Assembly: GCA_039821125.1 (NCBI GenBank)
Contig: JBCBOR010000002.1
Span: 62,001 to 126,000, forward strand
Origin: Thermohalobaculum sp039821125
Lineage (GTDB): Bacteria > Pseudomonadota > Alphaproteobacteria > Rhodobacterales > Rhodobacteraceae
Reading direction: 5' to 3'
DNA: 64,000 bases
Positions 28,201 through 35,008 of the stretch are shown piece by piece. The translations under genes were made by a program, and so were the position numbers. Under the pieces are notes generated by a model. That model ran no database searches, had not been told where the DNA came from, and saw nothing but the letters and a program-made list of their open reading frames with translations. Position 1 is the stretch's first letter; each line of letters starts with the position of its first letter.

Positions 28201-28316
28201 ACGATGCAGAAGCTCTCGTCGCGCGAGGCATTGGCGCCGGCGGCAAAGCAGCCGTCGGTCTCCCACTTGGCATAGATGCGCGGCTCGGCCGCCTTGGCGT
28301 CGAAGGTCTTGTCCAT
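25233..28316 (-). CDS. valS: Valyl-tRNA synthetase with an internal repeat-derived insert
   Basis: Class I synthetase of 1027 residues that charges tRNA-Val and edits threonine. The HIGH motif is HMGH at 50-53 (PPPNVTGSLHMGHAL), KMSK is at about 649-652 (GKKMSKTQGN), and the C-terminal coiled coil ends the protein. The ATG at 28316 gives the usual MDKTFDAKAAEPRIY start; an extension to 28409 is not conserved. Between the catalytic core and the anticodon-binding domain lies an unusual insert with the period-11 pattern HTGAI-N6-HTPAI, encoded by seven tandem 11-bp units (separate entry). The rest appears normal. Confidence 0.95.
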   Translation of the reverse strand: MDKTFDAKAAEPRIYAKWETDGCFAAGANASRDESFCIVIPPPNVTGSLHMGHALNNTLQDVLIRWKRMQGYDTLWQPGTDHAGIATQMVVERELAEEGNIRRTDMGREAFVKRVWEQKRKSEGTILGQLKRLGASCDWSRTRFTMDDGLSAAVLKVFVDLYNKGLIYRGKRLVNWDPKFETAISDLEVENIETDGHMWHFKYPLAGGATYEYVEKDEDGTVTLRETRDYISIATTRPETMLGDGAVAVHPSDARYAPIVGKLCEIPVGPKEHRRLIPIITDDYPDPDFGSGAVKITGAHDFNDYGVAKRGNIPCYRLMAMDASMRADGAPYAEEAAKAQSIVEGAEMSEAEIDAINLVPDEYRGLDRYECRKKVVADITAEGLAVMVPSDHPEVAWQIKKVAEEDIPAKLPMIEAKKIMQPYGDRSKVVIEPMLTDQWFVDAEKLAGPALAAVKDGRTKFVPDNWAKTYFNWMENIEPWCISRQLWWGHQIPVWYGPNGKEFCATTEHEAIKSAREHYGRPVLMSQVPIAEQLGQVGDRLVAEGQDIRLDNPEVVRLMGGQPVVLDRDPDVLDTWFSSALWPFSTLGWPDKTPELEKYYKTDVLITGNDIIFFWVARMMMQGLEFMDGEVPFDDVYINSIVVDGKGKKMSKTQGNVIDPLDLIDEYGADALRFTLANQEVQSRRMLRLSKDMVEGGRNFGTKLWNAARFAELNECYRDLASVQVPDASHTGAIHEPDTGHTPAIRPPSAHQMVNRWIIGETARCRVAVDNALTDYKFNEAATALYDHVWKVFCDWYVEFSKAHLAGENAEAKAETQRVMAWALDQCLIMLSPIMPFITEELWNGLAAREKPLMTTVWPDFDPADCSDAEADAEMGWVIRVIEAIRSVRAEMNVPAGAKIEMVLTGHNAEVAHRLLRNSALIQRLARLSECAVAETAPDGSVTLALDDCAVNLPLAGIIDVEAEKARLSKTLAKAEKEAGGIEKKLANEGFLAKAPAEVVEEQRERLTLAKAEGDKLRAALERLAQL
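26074..26150 (+). repeat. 11-bp tandem repeat (seven units) inside valS
   Basis: Seven consecutive 11-bp units, read on the plus strand as GGCGGGCGTAT, GGCAGGCGTAT, GGCCCGTGTCT, GGCTCGTGTAT, GGCACCTGTAT, GGCTCGCGTCT and GGCACCTGTAC; a degenerate eighth (GGTGCGCGGAT) precedes them at 26063. Consensus is GGCnCGTGTAT. Because 11 is not a multiple of three, loss or gain of one unit would shift the valS frame; three units add 11 residues, which explains the protein period. Confidence 0.93.
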
Positions 28317-28472
28317 CGTCTTCGTCCCAGGATCGGTTGAGCGGGCGTCATAGCGCGCGGCGCGCGGACGGGGAAGACCGGATTGGCACCACACCGTCGC
28401 AATCCTCACCGAATGGTGTTTAGGCGCGGGCGTGGGCTATGGCTAGGCTGAGATTTGCCAGAGGAGAGCCCC

Positions 28473-28994
28473 ATGACCCGTTTCCTGATCGCCTGCCTCG
28501 CCGGGCTTGCCGCCGTCCTGCCCGCGCCCGCCGAGGCGCATGAGCCGATGACGCTGGAGCGTTTGATCGAGATCATCACGGCCGTCGACCCCGACGCGCA
28601 GGTCGCCCAGACCGCGGTTCAGTTCACCGTGCAGGATATCCCCGTGGTGGTGATCACGGATCCGGTGGCCGACCGGATGCGGGCGATGGTGCCGATCCGC
28701 TCGGCAGACGGGATCTTGCCCGAAGAGATGCAGCGCATGATGCAGGCCAATTTCGACACGGCTCTGGATGCGCGCTACGCGATCGCGAAGGGGCGCCTCT
28801 GGAGCACGTATATCCATCCGCTCGGGCCGCTCGACAAGGACGAGTTTCTGGCGGGCATTGGTCAGGTCGTGAACCTGGCGACCACCTATGGCAGCACGTA
28901 CAATTCCGGGTTGCTCAGCTTCGGCGGCGGGGACAGCAACGATCTGAACCGGCAGCTGATCGAGGACCTGCTGCAGAAAGGTGAGAAGATCTGA
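28473..28994 (+). CDS. Secreted protein of unknown function
   Basis: A 173-residue protein with a clear signal peptide (MTRFLIACLAGLAAVLPAPA, probable cleavage after AEA at about residue 22), so probably periplasmic. The mature domain begins PMTLERLIEIITAVDPDAQ and contains two strands (VQFTVQDIPVVVITD). The helix EEMQRMMQANFDTALDARYAI follows, a layout reminiscent of YbjN-like or secretion-chaperone-like alpha/beta folds. I do not recognise the family with confidence. GAGGAGAG precedes the ATG at 28473. It is divergent from valS and convergent with the PopZ-like gene, with a hairpin repeat in the gap. Confidence 0.75.
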   Translation: MTRFLIACLAGLAAVLPAPAEAHEPMTLERLIEIITAVDPDAQVAQTAVQFTVQDIPVVVITDPVADRMRAMVPIRSADGILPEEMQRMMQANFDTALDARYAIAKGRLWSTYIHPLGPLDKDEFLAGIGQVVNLATTYGSTYNSGLLSFGGGDSNDLNRQLIEDLLQKGEKI

Positions 28995-29010
28995 GACTGT
29001 GCCACGCCCC

Positions 29011-29035
29011 GTAGGGTGCGTCCGTGACGCACCCT
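29011..29035 (+). repeat. REP-like palindromic repeat, copy 1
   Basis: GTAGGGTGCGTCCGTGACGC followed by ACCCT: a 9-bp perfect stem AGGGTGCGT/ACGCACCCT with loop CCGTG. It lies between two convergent genes and may stop transcription from either side. A second copy with one change is at 37378-37402. Confidence 0.8.
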
Positions 29036-29044
29036 TGCTGAAGG

Positions 29045-29797
29045 TCAGGAACCGGTGGCCTTTGCGACCTCTGCCTGGATCAGGGCCAGCACATTCTGCG
29101 AGATGTTCTGGCCGATCTCGCCGGTCATCAGCTCATCGCGGATGATGGCGCGGATCGCCTCCCCCGCTGCATCGCTGCTGGTCAGCTCCTCCCGGATCAC
29201 CGTGCGCATCAGATCTTTCATCTGATCGGTATCGAGCGCCGGTGCGGTAGCCGCAGCGGCCCCGCCTAGCGCCGCCGCACCGATCGGCGCTGCATCGACA
29301 GCGTCCGAGACAGCGGCACCGGCGGCATCCATCGCCTGCGACAGCGCCGAGCCCTCCGATTGCTCCGCCTCGTCGAGGCGCATGTCCGAGGTCAGGGCGA
29401 GCGGCGCATCCGCGGGATCCTCTTCGACGGGCGCACTCGCCCCCGGCTCAGGGGCCGGAGTGGACGGGCTGGCGAAGGGCGGAGGATTGGCACCGGGCAC
29501 CAGCGTAGGCTCGCGGACCGATGGCGGCACGGCGGGATCGCCTGATGGCGTGGGTCCGCTGCTTGGCTCGGTCGGCGCGGGCTCCGGCATCTGGGGCGCC
29601 GGCTCAGGTGCGCTGCTGGCGGTCGGAGCGGGTTCTGGCGCGGGGTCCGTTGGCGGCATGGCGCCGGGCGCTGACGCATCAGACGGCGCGTCCGCTGCAT
29701 CCTCCGCTTGCATGTCGGGATCCTTCTCGGCACGGACAATGCGCCGGATCGACGCCAGAACGTCGTCCATCGATTTTCTATCGTCTTCGTTGCTCAT
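29045..29797 (-). CDS. PopZ-like (DUF2497-type) polar organising protein
   Basis: A 250-residue acidic protein with three parts. The N-terminal helix MDDVLASIRRIVRAE closely resembles the DUF2497/PopZ start. A long Pro/Glu/Ala/Asp-rich linker covers about residues 27-165. The C-terminal helices (MKDLMRTVIREEL, AIRAIIRDEL, LALIQAEVAKA) are probably the oligomerisation region. PopZ forms a polar matrix that anchors the chromosome origin and cell-cycle regulators. Position supports the call: in alphaproteobacteria the DUF2497 gene sits between tolC and valS, as here. The C-terminal part is divergent from Caulobacter PopZ, so function is inferred. Confidence 0.62.
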   Translation of the reverse strand: MSNEDDRKSMDDVLASIRRIVRAEKDPDMQAEDAADAPSDASAPGAMPPTDPAPEPAPTASSAPEPAPQMPEPAPTEPSSGPTPSGDPAVPPSVREPTLVPGANPPPFASPSTPAPEPGASAPVEEDPADAPLALTSDMRLDEAEQSEGSALSQAMDAAGAAVSDAVDAAPIGAAALGGAAAATAPALDTDQMKDLMRTVIREELTSSDAAGEAIRAIIRDELMTGEIGQNISQNVLALIQAEVAKATGS

Positions 29798-29860
29798 CCG
29801 ATCTCAAAGCCCCGTTTCAGTTCCAGGTGTCAGCCCCCCGCCCGACACGTTCTCCGACCG

Positions 29861-31237
29861 TCAAGGCCGGTACGATAAAGTCCAGACCGTATCATCCGTG
29901 GCATCGTAGCCGAAATTTCGGTCCTTGACTGCGGCATAGTAGTCTTCGATTGGCGCCACACCGCTCAGCTCGAGCCCGAGATGTTTCACGGTCAGCTTGC
30001 CAACCGCAAAGAGCAGGCTGTAGGCGGCAACATATTCGTCGCGCTGCGAGGTCACGAGATCGCCGCGGGCATCCAGAAGTTCCTGCTCGGCATCGAGCAC
30101 ATCCAGCGTTGTCCGCGCGCCAACCTTGGCTTCCTCCTGCACACCTTCGAAGGCGATGCGAGCGGCGCGCACCTCAAGCTTCCCCGCGGTGATCGACGCA
30201 CGGGCAACCTCGAGATCAGCCCACGCATCACCGATCTGCTGCGCAGCATCGCGCAGTGCCGTATTGATGTCTGCTGCCGCGCCCTCGACGGCGGCCTGCG
30301 CCTCTCGCACGTTCGAGTAGTTCACGCCGCCCGAGTAGAATGGCAGGTTGACCTGCAAACCCACGACACCGTTCGACGTCGCGCCGATATTATCATTGCG
30401 CAGGGTGTCGAGCCGCTGGACCTGCGCCTGCAGCGAGACCTGCGGCAGGAGCGCGCCGATGGCGGTGCGCACATCCGAACCGGCCGCCCGGCGCTCGAGC
30501 CGCGCCGCCCGCACATCGGGATCGTTTGTCATGCCGATGCCGATTGCCGCATCGACCGATTCCGGCAGGTCCGGCAGGGGCGGCGGCGGATCAAGCTCAC
30601 CCGGATAGCGGCCGACCACACGGCGATAGGCTTCCTCGGACGAGCGCAGTGTCCCGGTCGTTGCAGCCAGCAAGGACTGCGCTGCGGCCAGACGCGATTC
30701 GGCCTGGGCCACATCGGTGCGGGTCACCTCGCCGACATCAAACCGCTCCCGCGCGGCCCGGAGCTGTTCGTTGATCACGCGGACGTTGTTCTTGCCGAGC
30801 GAGACCAGCGTGCGGTCGCGGCGCACATCGAGAAAGGCGGTGACCGTGTTGAGCAGGATACCCTGCTCGGTCGCGATCAGCCGGGCTTCCTCAGCGGTGA
30901 TCCGGGTTTCGGCCGCCTCGGTCGAGTTTTCGACCTGGCCGCCCGTAAAAAGCGGCTGCACCACGTCAAGCTGCATGGTGACGGGATAGTCAAAGCGCTG
31001 AAGATCGCGGAACTGCGCGCTGAGGTTCACAAGGCCCGAGACCTGGATCCGACCGGCACCCCGCGCCTGCACGGCCTGCTCGCTGAGCACACGGACATTC
31101 GAGCGCCCTGCGGCAAGCTCGGGGCTGGAATTGATCGCATCGACCAGAGCGTCGGAGAGAGACTCGGCCTGGGCCTGCGTGCTCAATACACACAGCGCCG
31201 CTCCCCAAAGCAGCCAGTTTGTCCCACGTCTCTTCAT
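29861..31237 (-). CDS. tolC: TolC family outer membrane efflux protein
   Basis: A 458-residue outer membrane channel subunit for type I secretion and multidrug efflux. The signal peptide (ATG at 31237, ending STQAQA) is followed by two repeats of the outer-membrane-factor fold. Typical blocks are LSDALVDAINSSPELAAGRSN-like helices, the strand LVNLSAQFRD, and DVAQAESRLAAAQS in the first helical hairpin. The second repeat has LDVLDAEQELLDAR, a hallmark of TolC. A TTG start at 31267 would add ten residues but has no family support. It follows pcm on the same strand (33-base gap), the usual alphaproteobacterial pair. Confidence 0.92.
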   Translation of the reverse strand: MKRRGTNWLLWGAALCVLSTQAQAESLSDALVDAINSSPELAAGRSNVRVLSEQAVQARGAGRIQVSGLVNLSAQFRDLQRFDYPVTMQLDVVQPLFTGGQVENSTEAAETRITAEEARLIATEQGILLNTVTAFLDVRRDRTLVSLGKNNVRVINEQLRAARERFDVGEVTRTDVAQAESRLAAAQSLLAATTGTLRSSEEAYRRVVGRYPGELDPPPPLPDLPESVDAAIGIGMTNDPDVRAARLERRAAGSDVRTAIGALLPQVSLQAQVQRLDTLRNDNIGATSNGVVGLQVNLPFYSGGVNYSNVREAQAAVEGAAADINTALRDAAQQIGDAWADLEVARASITAGKLEVRAARIAFEGVQEEAKVGARTTLDVLDAEQELLDARGDLVTSQRDEYVAAYSLLFAVGKLTVKHLGLELSGVAPIEDYYAAVKDRNFGYDATDDTVWTLSYRP

Positions 31238-31270
31238 GGCGTCCCGCCCCGCTGTTTTATTTTGCAAGCC

Positions 31271-31924
31271 TCAGAAGACGAATCCGGCCTCGGCCCCGAA
31301 GCCCGGTAGCAGGGGCGCAGACGCGTCGAAGGCATAGCGGCTTGCGACCGCATCGCCCGCGCGCACCAGCACCCGGCATTTGTCAGCGCCGTTCTCGCGG
31401 AAAATCGCAACGAGCCGTCCGCCATCCTTGAGCTGATCGGTCAGCGCCGTCGGCACGACCTCGACCGCACCGTTCACGAAAATCACGTCATAAGGCCCAT
31501 GCACCGGATCGCCCGCCGCCGGATCCCCGGCAGAGACAACGGCATTGTCGATCTCGAGCGCCGTCAACACCTCCCCCGCCGTTTTCGCCAGATCCTCCGC
31601 CGGTTCGAGCCCGATCACCATTCCGGTGCAATGCGCCAGGACGGCCGACGAGTATCCGGTGCCGGGCGCAAGATCGAGCACGAGATCGGACGGGCCGGGC
31701 TGTGCCGCCTCGAGCATCTTTGCGAAGGTCCGGGGCGGCAGCAGCGCGCGTCCGTTGCCCAGCGAGACCTCGGAATCCGCATAGGCGATATCCCGCAGGG
31801 ACTTAGGGGTGAACGCCTCACGCGGGACACGAAGCATGGCATCGATGATGGCGTACTGCGTGACATCCGACGGGCGGACCTGGCAATCCACCATCGTCTG
31901 GCGCGCGTCCGAAAGATCGGTCAT
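31271..31924 (-). CDS. Protein-L-isoaspartate O-methyltransferase family protein
   Basis: A 217-residue SAM-dependent methyltransferase of the PCMT family. Motif I is LDLAPGTGY at 83-91, and the N-terminal family block MVDCQVRPSDVT is present. It may repair isoaspartyl residues, but this alphaproteobacterial subgroup next to tolC is divergent from classical Pcm (APGTGY in place of the usual IGTGSGY) and its substrate is unproven. The ATG at 31924 gives the usual MTDLSDARQ start. Probably co-transcribed with tolC. Confidence 0.87.
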   Translation of the reverse strand: MTDLSDARQTMVDCQVRPSDVTQYAIIDAMLRVPREAFTPKSLRDIAYADSEVSLGNGRALLPPRTFAKMLEAAQPGPSDLVLDLAPGTGYSSAVLAHCTGMVIGLEPAEDLAKTAGEVLTALEIDNAVVSAGDPAAGDPVHGPYDVIFVNGAVEVVPTALTDQLKDGGRLVAIFRENGADKCRVLVRAGDAVASRYAFDASAPLLPGFGAEAGFVF

Positions 31925-32130
31925 ATTCTTGACCCCTGAACGAAGGAACTTGTAGCGATTACTGCCACGTATACGGTTTTCTTGCAAGCAATCCTAACGA
32001 TTGTTTAACGCAACGAAACGTGGCGACGGCATGGCGGCATTTAGGCTGAGATGCGCCCTTGGCGCAACATTGCTGTGTTCGGCTACGGCTGTTGGCCGCA
32101 CCGCTCCGACCTTCGGTCTCGGGTCTTTGG

Positions 32131-32772
32131 TCAGTCGAAGGCGCGCAGGCTCTCGTAGCTGACCATGACGTGCTCGCGATAAAGTGGCCGTTCGGTCAGC
32201 CGCTGGTAGTAGGCATCGACGTTCGGCGTGTCGGCTTTTTCGAAATCCAGCGTCATGTAGCGGTAAAGCACATGGCCCGCCATGATGTCCGCGAAGCAAA
32301 GATTTTCACCACCCAGAAACGGTGCATCACCAAGGCGCGCATCGAGCCGCGGCATAAGCGTGGCAAGTGCCCCTGCCCCTGATGCGATCACCCCTTGGTC
32401 GCGGCGCGACGGCGGTGTGCGGACCAGATGCCAGAACACCTTGTAGATCAGTTCCGGGCACACGCTGGTCTTGATCCACTCGGCCCACATGTCCAGCGCG
32501 GCGCGGCGTCCCGGATCAGCCGGCCAGAACGCCTCATGCCCGTACCGCGCCCCGATGTAGCGCAGGATCGCGGGACTTTCGAAGAGCACCGTGTCCCCGT
32601 CCCGCAGCACCGGGATCAGACCGTTCGGGTTCATCGCACGATACTCGGGATCGTCATTGCCGCCAAAGGCGCCGCCCCAGTCCAGACGCTCGTGCGCGAT
32701 GCCAAGCTCGGCCAGCGTCCACATGACAACCTGGACATTGGACGATGTGCTGCGGCCCCAAACGGTGATCAT
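32131..32772 (-). CDS. Glutathione S-transferase family protein
   Basis: A 213-residue cytosolic protein with an N-terminal thioredoxin-like domain: the active-site Ser region is WGRSTSSNVQ, the cis-proline loop is NPNGLIPVL, and ESPAILRYI binds the gamma-glutamyl moiety. The C-terminal domain is all helical. The substrate is unknown; the Ser-Ser-Asn active site suggests a beta- or theta-like class. A gap of 206 bases separates it from pcm; no supported gene or motif was found in that gap. Confidence 0.92.
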   Translation of the reverse strand: MITVWGRSTSSNVQVVMWTLAELGIAHERLDWGGAFGGNDDPEYRAMNPNGLIPVLRDGDTVLFESPAILRYIGARYGHEAFWPADPGRRAALDMWAEWIKTSVCPELIYKVFWHLVRTPPSRRDQGVIASGAGALATLMPRLDARLGDAPFLGGENLCFADIMAGHVLYRYMTLDFEKADTPNVDAYYQRLTERPLYREHVMVSYESLRAFD

Positions 32773-32945
32773 GTGCGCCTCCCCTGATCGCTCGCGGCAC
32801 GCTCCGCCCGGAAGGGCGCGGCGTCAAGACCGCAGTGAGATCATGGACAAATTTATCCGCACCGACCATTCTAAGAAGAGTTGCCGTGGACGGGGAATCC
32901 CTTCTACGGTCACGCAAACAGAATGCATTCCCGGGGGGAGTCACC

Positions 32946-33779
32946 ATGGAGATGTCTGGCGAGCGGCTCATCGGTGCCGAACGCGCCGAAGTCTGGCGGG
33001 CGTTGAATGACCCCGAGGTGCTGAAAGCATGCATCCCGGGATGTCAGGAGATCGAGAAAACCTCGGACACCAGCTTCACGGCGAAGGTCGTTCAGAAAGT
33101 CGGCCCGGTGAAGGCGACCTTCACGGGCGAGGTCGAACTCTCGGACATTGTCGAGGGCGAGAGCTACACGATCTCGGGCAAGGGCAAGGGCGGCGCAGCG
33201 GGCGGTGCCTCCGGCGGGGCTAAGGTCAAGCTGGAAGACAGCGACGGCGGGACCCTGCTGACATATGAGGCCGAAGCCAAGGTCACCGGCAAGATCGCAC
33301 AGCTTGGCAGCCGTCTGATCGACGGGTTCGCAAAGAAACTGGCAGATCAGTTCTTCACGACCTTCAAGGAAACGGTCGAGGGACCGGATGGCGCTGACGG
33401 CGAGGCCGAGACGGCAGGTGCCGGTGCAGCCGCCGCAGGGGCCGCCGCCGCTGCCGGGGCGGCATCCTCTGGGTTGGACGACGCGATCGATGAGATCAAT
33501 GATGCCACCAAGGGTGTCGCAGCCAGTGTCGGAGCCGCGGTCGACAGCGCGCATGAAAAGATCGCCGAGCACATCCCGGATATGCCAGACATGCCGGAGA
33601 CGCTGGAAGAGGCCGAGGAGAAGATCGACGATGCCACCAAAGATGTCGCGGCAAACCTCGGCGAGGCGATCGACAGCGCGCATGAGAAACTCGCCGACGC
33701 GGCAGAGGATCTGCAAAAGACCCTGTCCGAGGCAGAGCCTTTGAAGAAAAGCTTCTGGAAACGACTCTTCGGAGGCTGA
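32946..33779 (+). CDS. coxG: CoxG-type SRPBCC protein with a repeat-bearing C-terminal extension
   Basis: A 277-residue protein. Residues 1-150 form the carbon monoxide dehydrogenase subunit G (SRPBCC/START-like) domain, seen in LIGAERAEVWRALNDPEVLK, IPGCQEIEK and TGKIAQLGSRLIDGFAKKLA. CoxG helps recruit the dehydrogenase to the membrane in Afipia. After an Ala/Gly-rich hinge (190-205) come two near-identical helical repeats of about 26 residues (DATKGVAASVGAAVDSAHEK and DATKDVAANLGEAIDSAHEK). A basic amphipathic end SFWKRLFGG may touch the membrane. It opens the cox operon; coxS follows after 60 bases. Confidence 0.88.
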   Translation: MEMSGERLIGAERAEVWRALNDPEVLKACIPGCQEIEKTSDTSFTAKVVQKVGPVKATFTGEVELSDIVEGESYTISGKGKGGAAGGASGGAKVKLEDSDGGTLLTYEAEAKVTGKIAQLGSRLIDGFAKKLADQFFTTFKETVEGPDGADGEAETAGAGAAAAGAAAAAGAASSGLDDAIDEINDATKGVAASVGAAVDSAHEKIAEHIPDMPDMPETLEEAEEKIDDATKDVAANLGEAIDSAHEKLADAAEDLQKTLSEAEPLKKSFWKRLFGG

Positions 33780-33839
33780 AACCCGGAACACCGGACACTT
33801 ACTGAACCCACCAAGACGACGTACGCAGGGAGGTTGCAC

Positions 33840-34304
<465 letters not shown>

Positions 34305-34315
34305 GCGATAGGCCG

Positions 34316-34963
34316 ATGCTGATCCGGACGATCATCATTGCTTTGCTCGCACTCGGCGGGACAGCCCATGCGGCCTGTCCTACCGGAGCGGATGTCGAGC
34401 ACGGGATCGTTCTGACCTCGAAGCAGGACAGCACTTACCACCACAGAACCCTCGATCCTGAGGGCACGCTGGTCTGGCAGGCCACCGGGGTCTACGGGTC
34501 GCCGCCGTCTCGCAGCGATGCAAGCGTCTGGCTCTACGACCACGGACTGCTGACCGTCAGGCTGGGGCGCCGCCCCGTGCGCAAGGGCGTCGAAGCCGCC
34601 ATGGTCGCGACCTATGACGGCACCCTCGCGGGACTGGGCCCGTGGTCGGTCGGCGCGCGACTGCAACTTATCGGAACGCGCACGCGGACGGACAATGACT
34701 TCCGCTCGCGGCTGATCGATACGTTCGAGATCCTCGGATCGGAGACCATTGGCATCGGAGCGTGCGACTACAATGCATTGATCGTGCGCCACGCCTACCA
34801 GCAGGTGATGCCCGACGGCGAGCTCAGACAATCGGCCACCCGCAAGCACTGGATCCCGGAATTGCGTCTGATCGCGCAGGGCTCCGTCTACGGGAACCGC
34901 AGCGGCTACCAAACCATAAGAAAGCGCGAACCGGGCGACTGGTTCGACGACAACACGAACTGA
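34316..34963 (+). CDS. Secreted protein of unknown function inside the cox operon
   Basis: A 215-residue protein with a signal peptide (MLIRTIIIALLALGGTAHA), so exported to the periplasm. The mature part looks strand-rich (IVLTSKQDSTYHHRTLD, then TLVWQATGVYGS), and two Cys (near residues 21 and 156) could form a disulfide. No family recognised. It starts 11 bases after coxS and ends 45 bases before coxL, so it should be co-transcribed with the dehydrogenase genes. That is odd, because CoxS and CoxL assemble in the cytoplasm. Codon use matches the neighbours. Confidence 0.75.
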   Translation: MLIRTIIIALLALGGTAHAACPTGADVEHGIVLTSKQDSTYHHRTLDPEGTLVWQATGVYGSPPSRSDASVWLYDHGLLTVRLGRRPVRKGVEAAMVATYDGTLAGLGPWSVGARLQLIGTRTRTDNDFRSRLIDTFEILGSETIGIGACDYNALIVRHAYQQVMPDGELRQSATRKHWIPELRLIAQGSVYGNRSGYQTIRKREPGDWFDDNTN

Positions 34964-35008
34964 CATGCCGCCCTATCGTGGCGCGGCAAGGACTTAGGGA
35001 GGACTAGC

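Noticed and set aside
26061..28340. A 759-codon open frame antisense to valS
   Set aside because: Fully inside valS on the opposite strand; no domain, and it begins in the 11-bp repeat, which reads open in several frames.
32031..32160. Short open frames in the gap between pcm and the GST gene
   Set aside because: One overlaps the end of the GST gene on the other strand; no ribosome binding site and no conserved feature.
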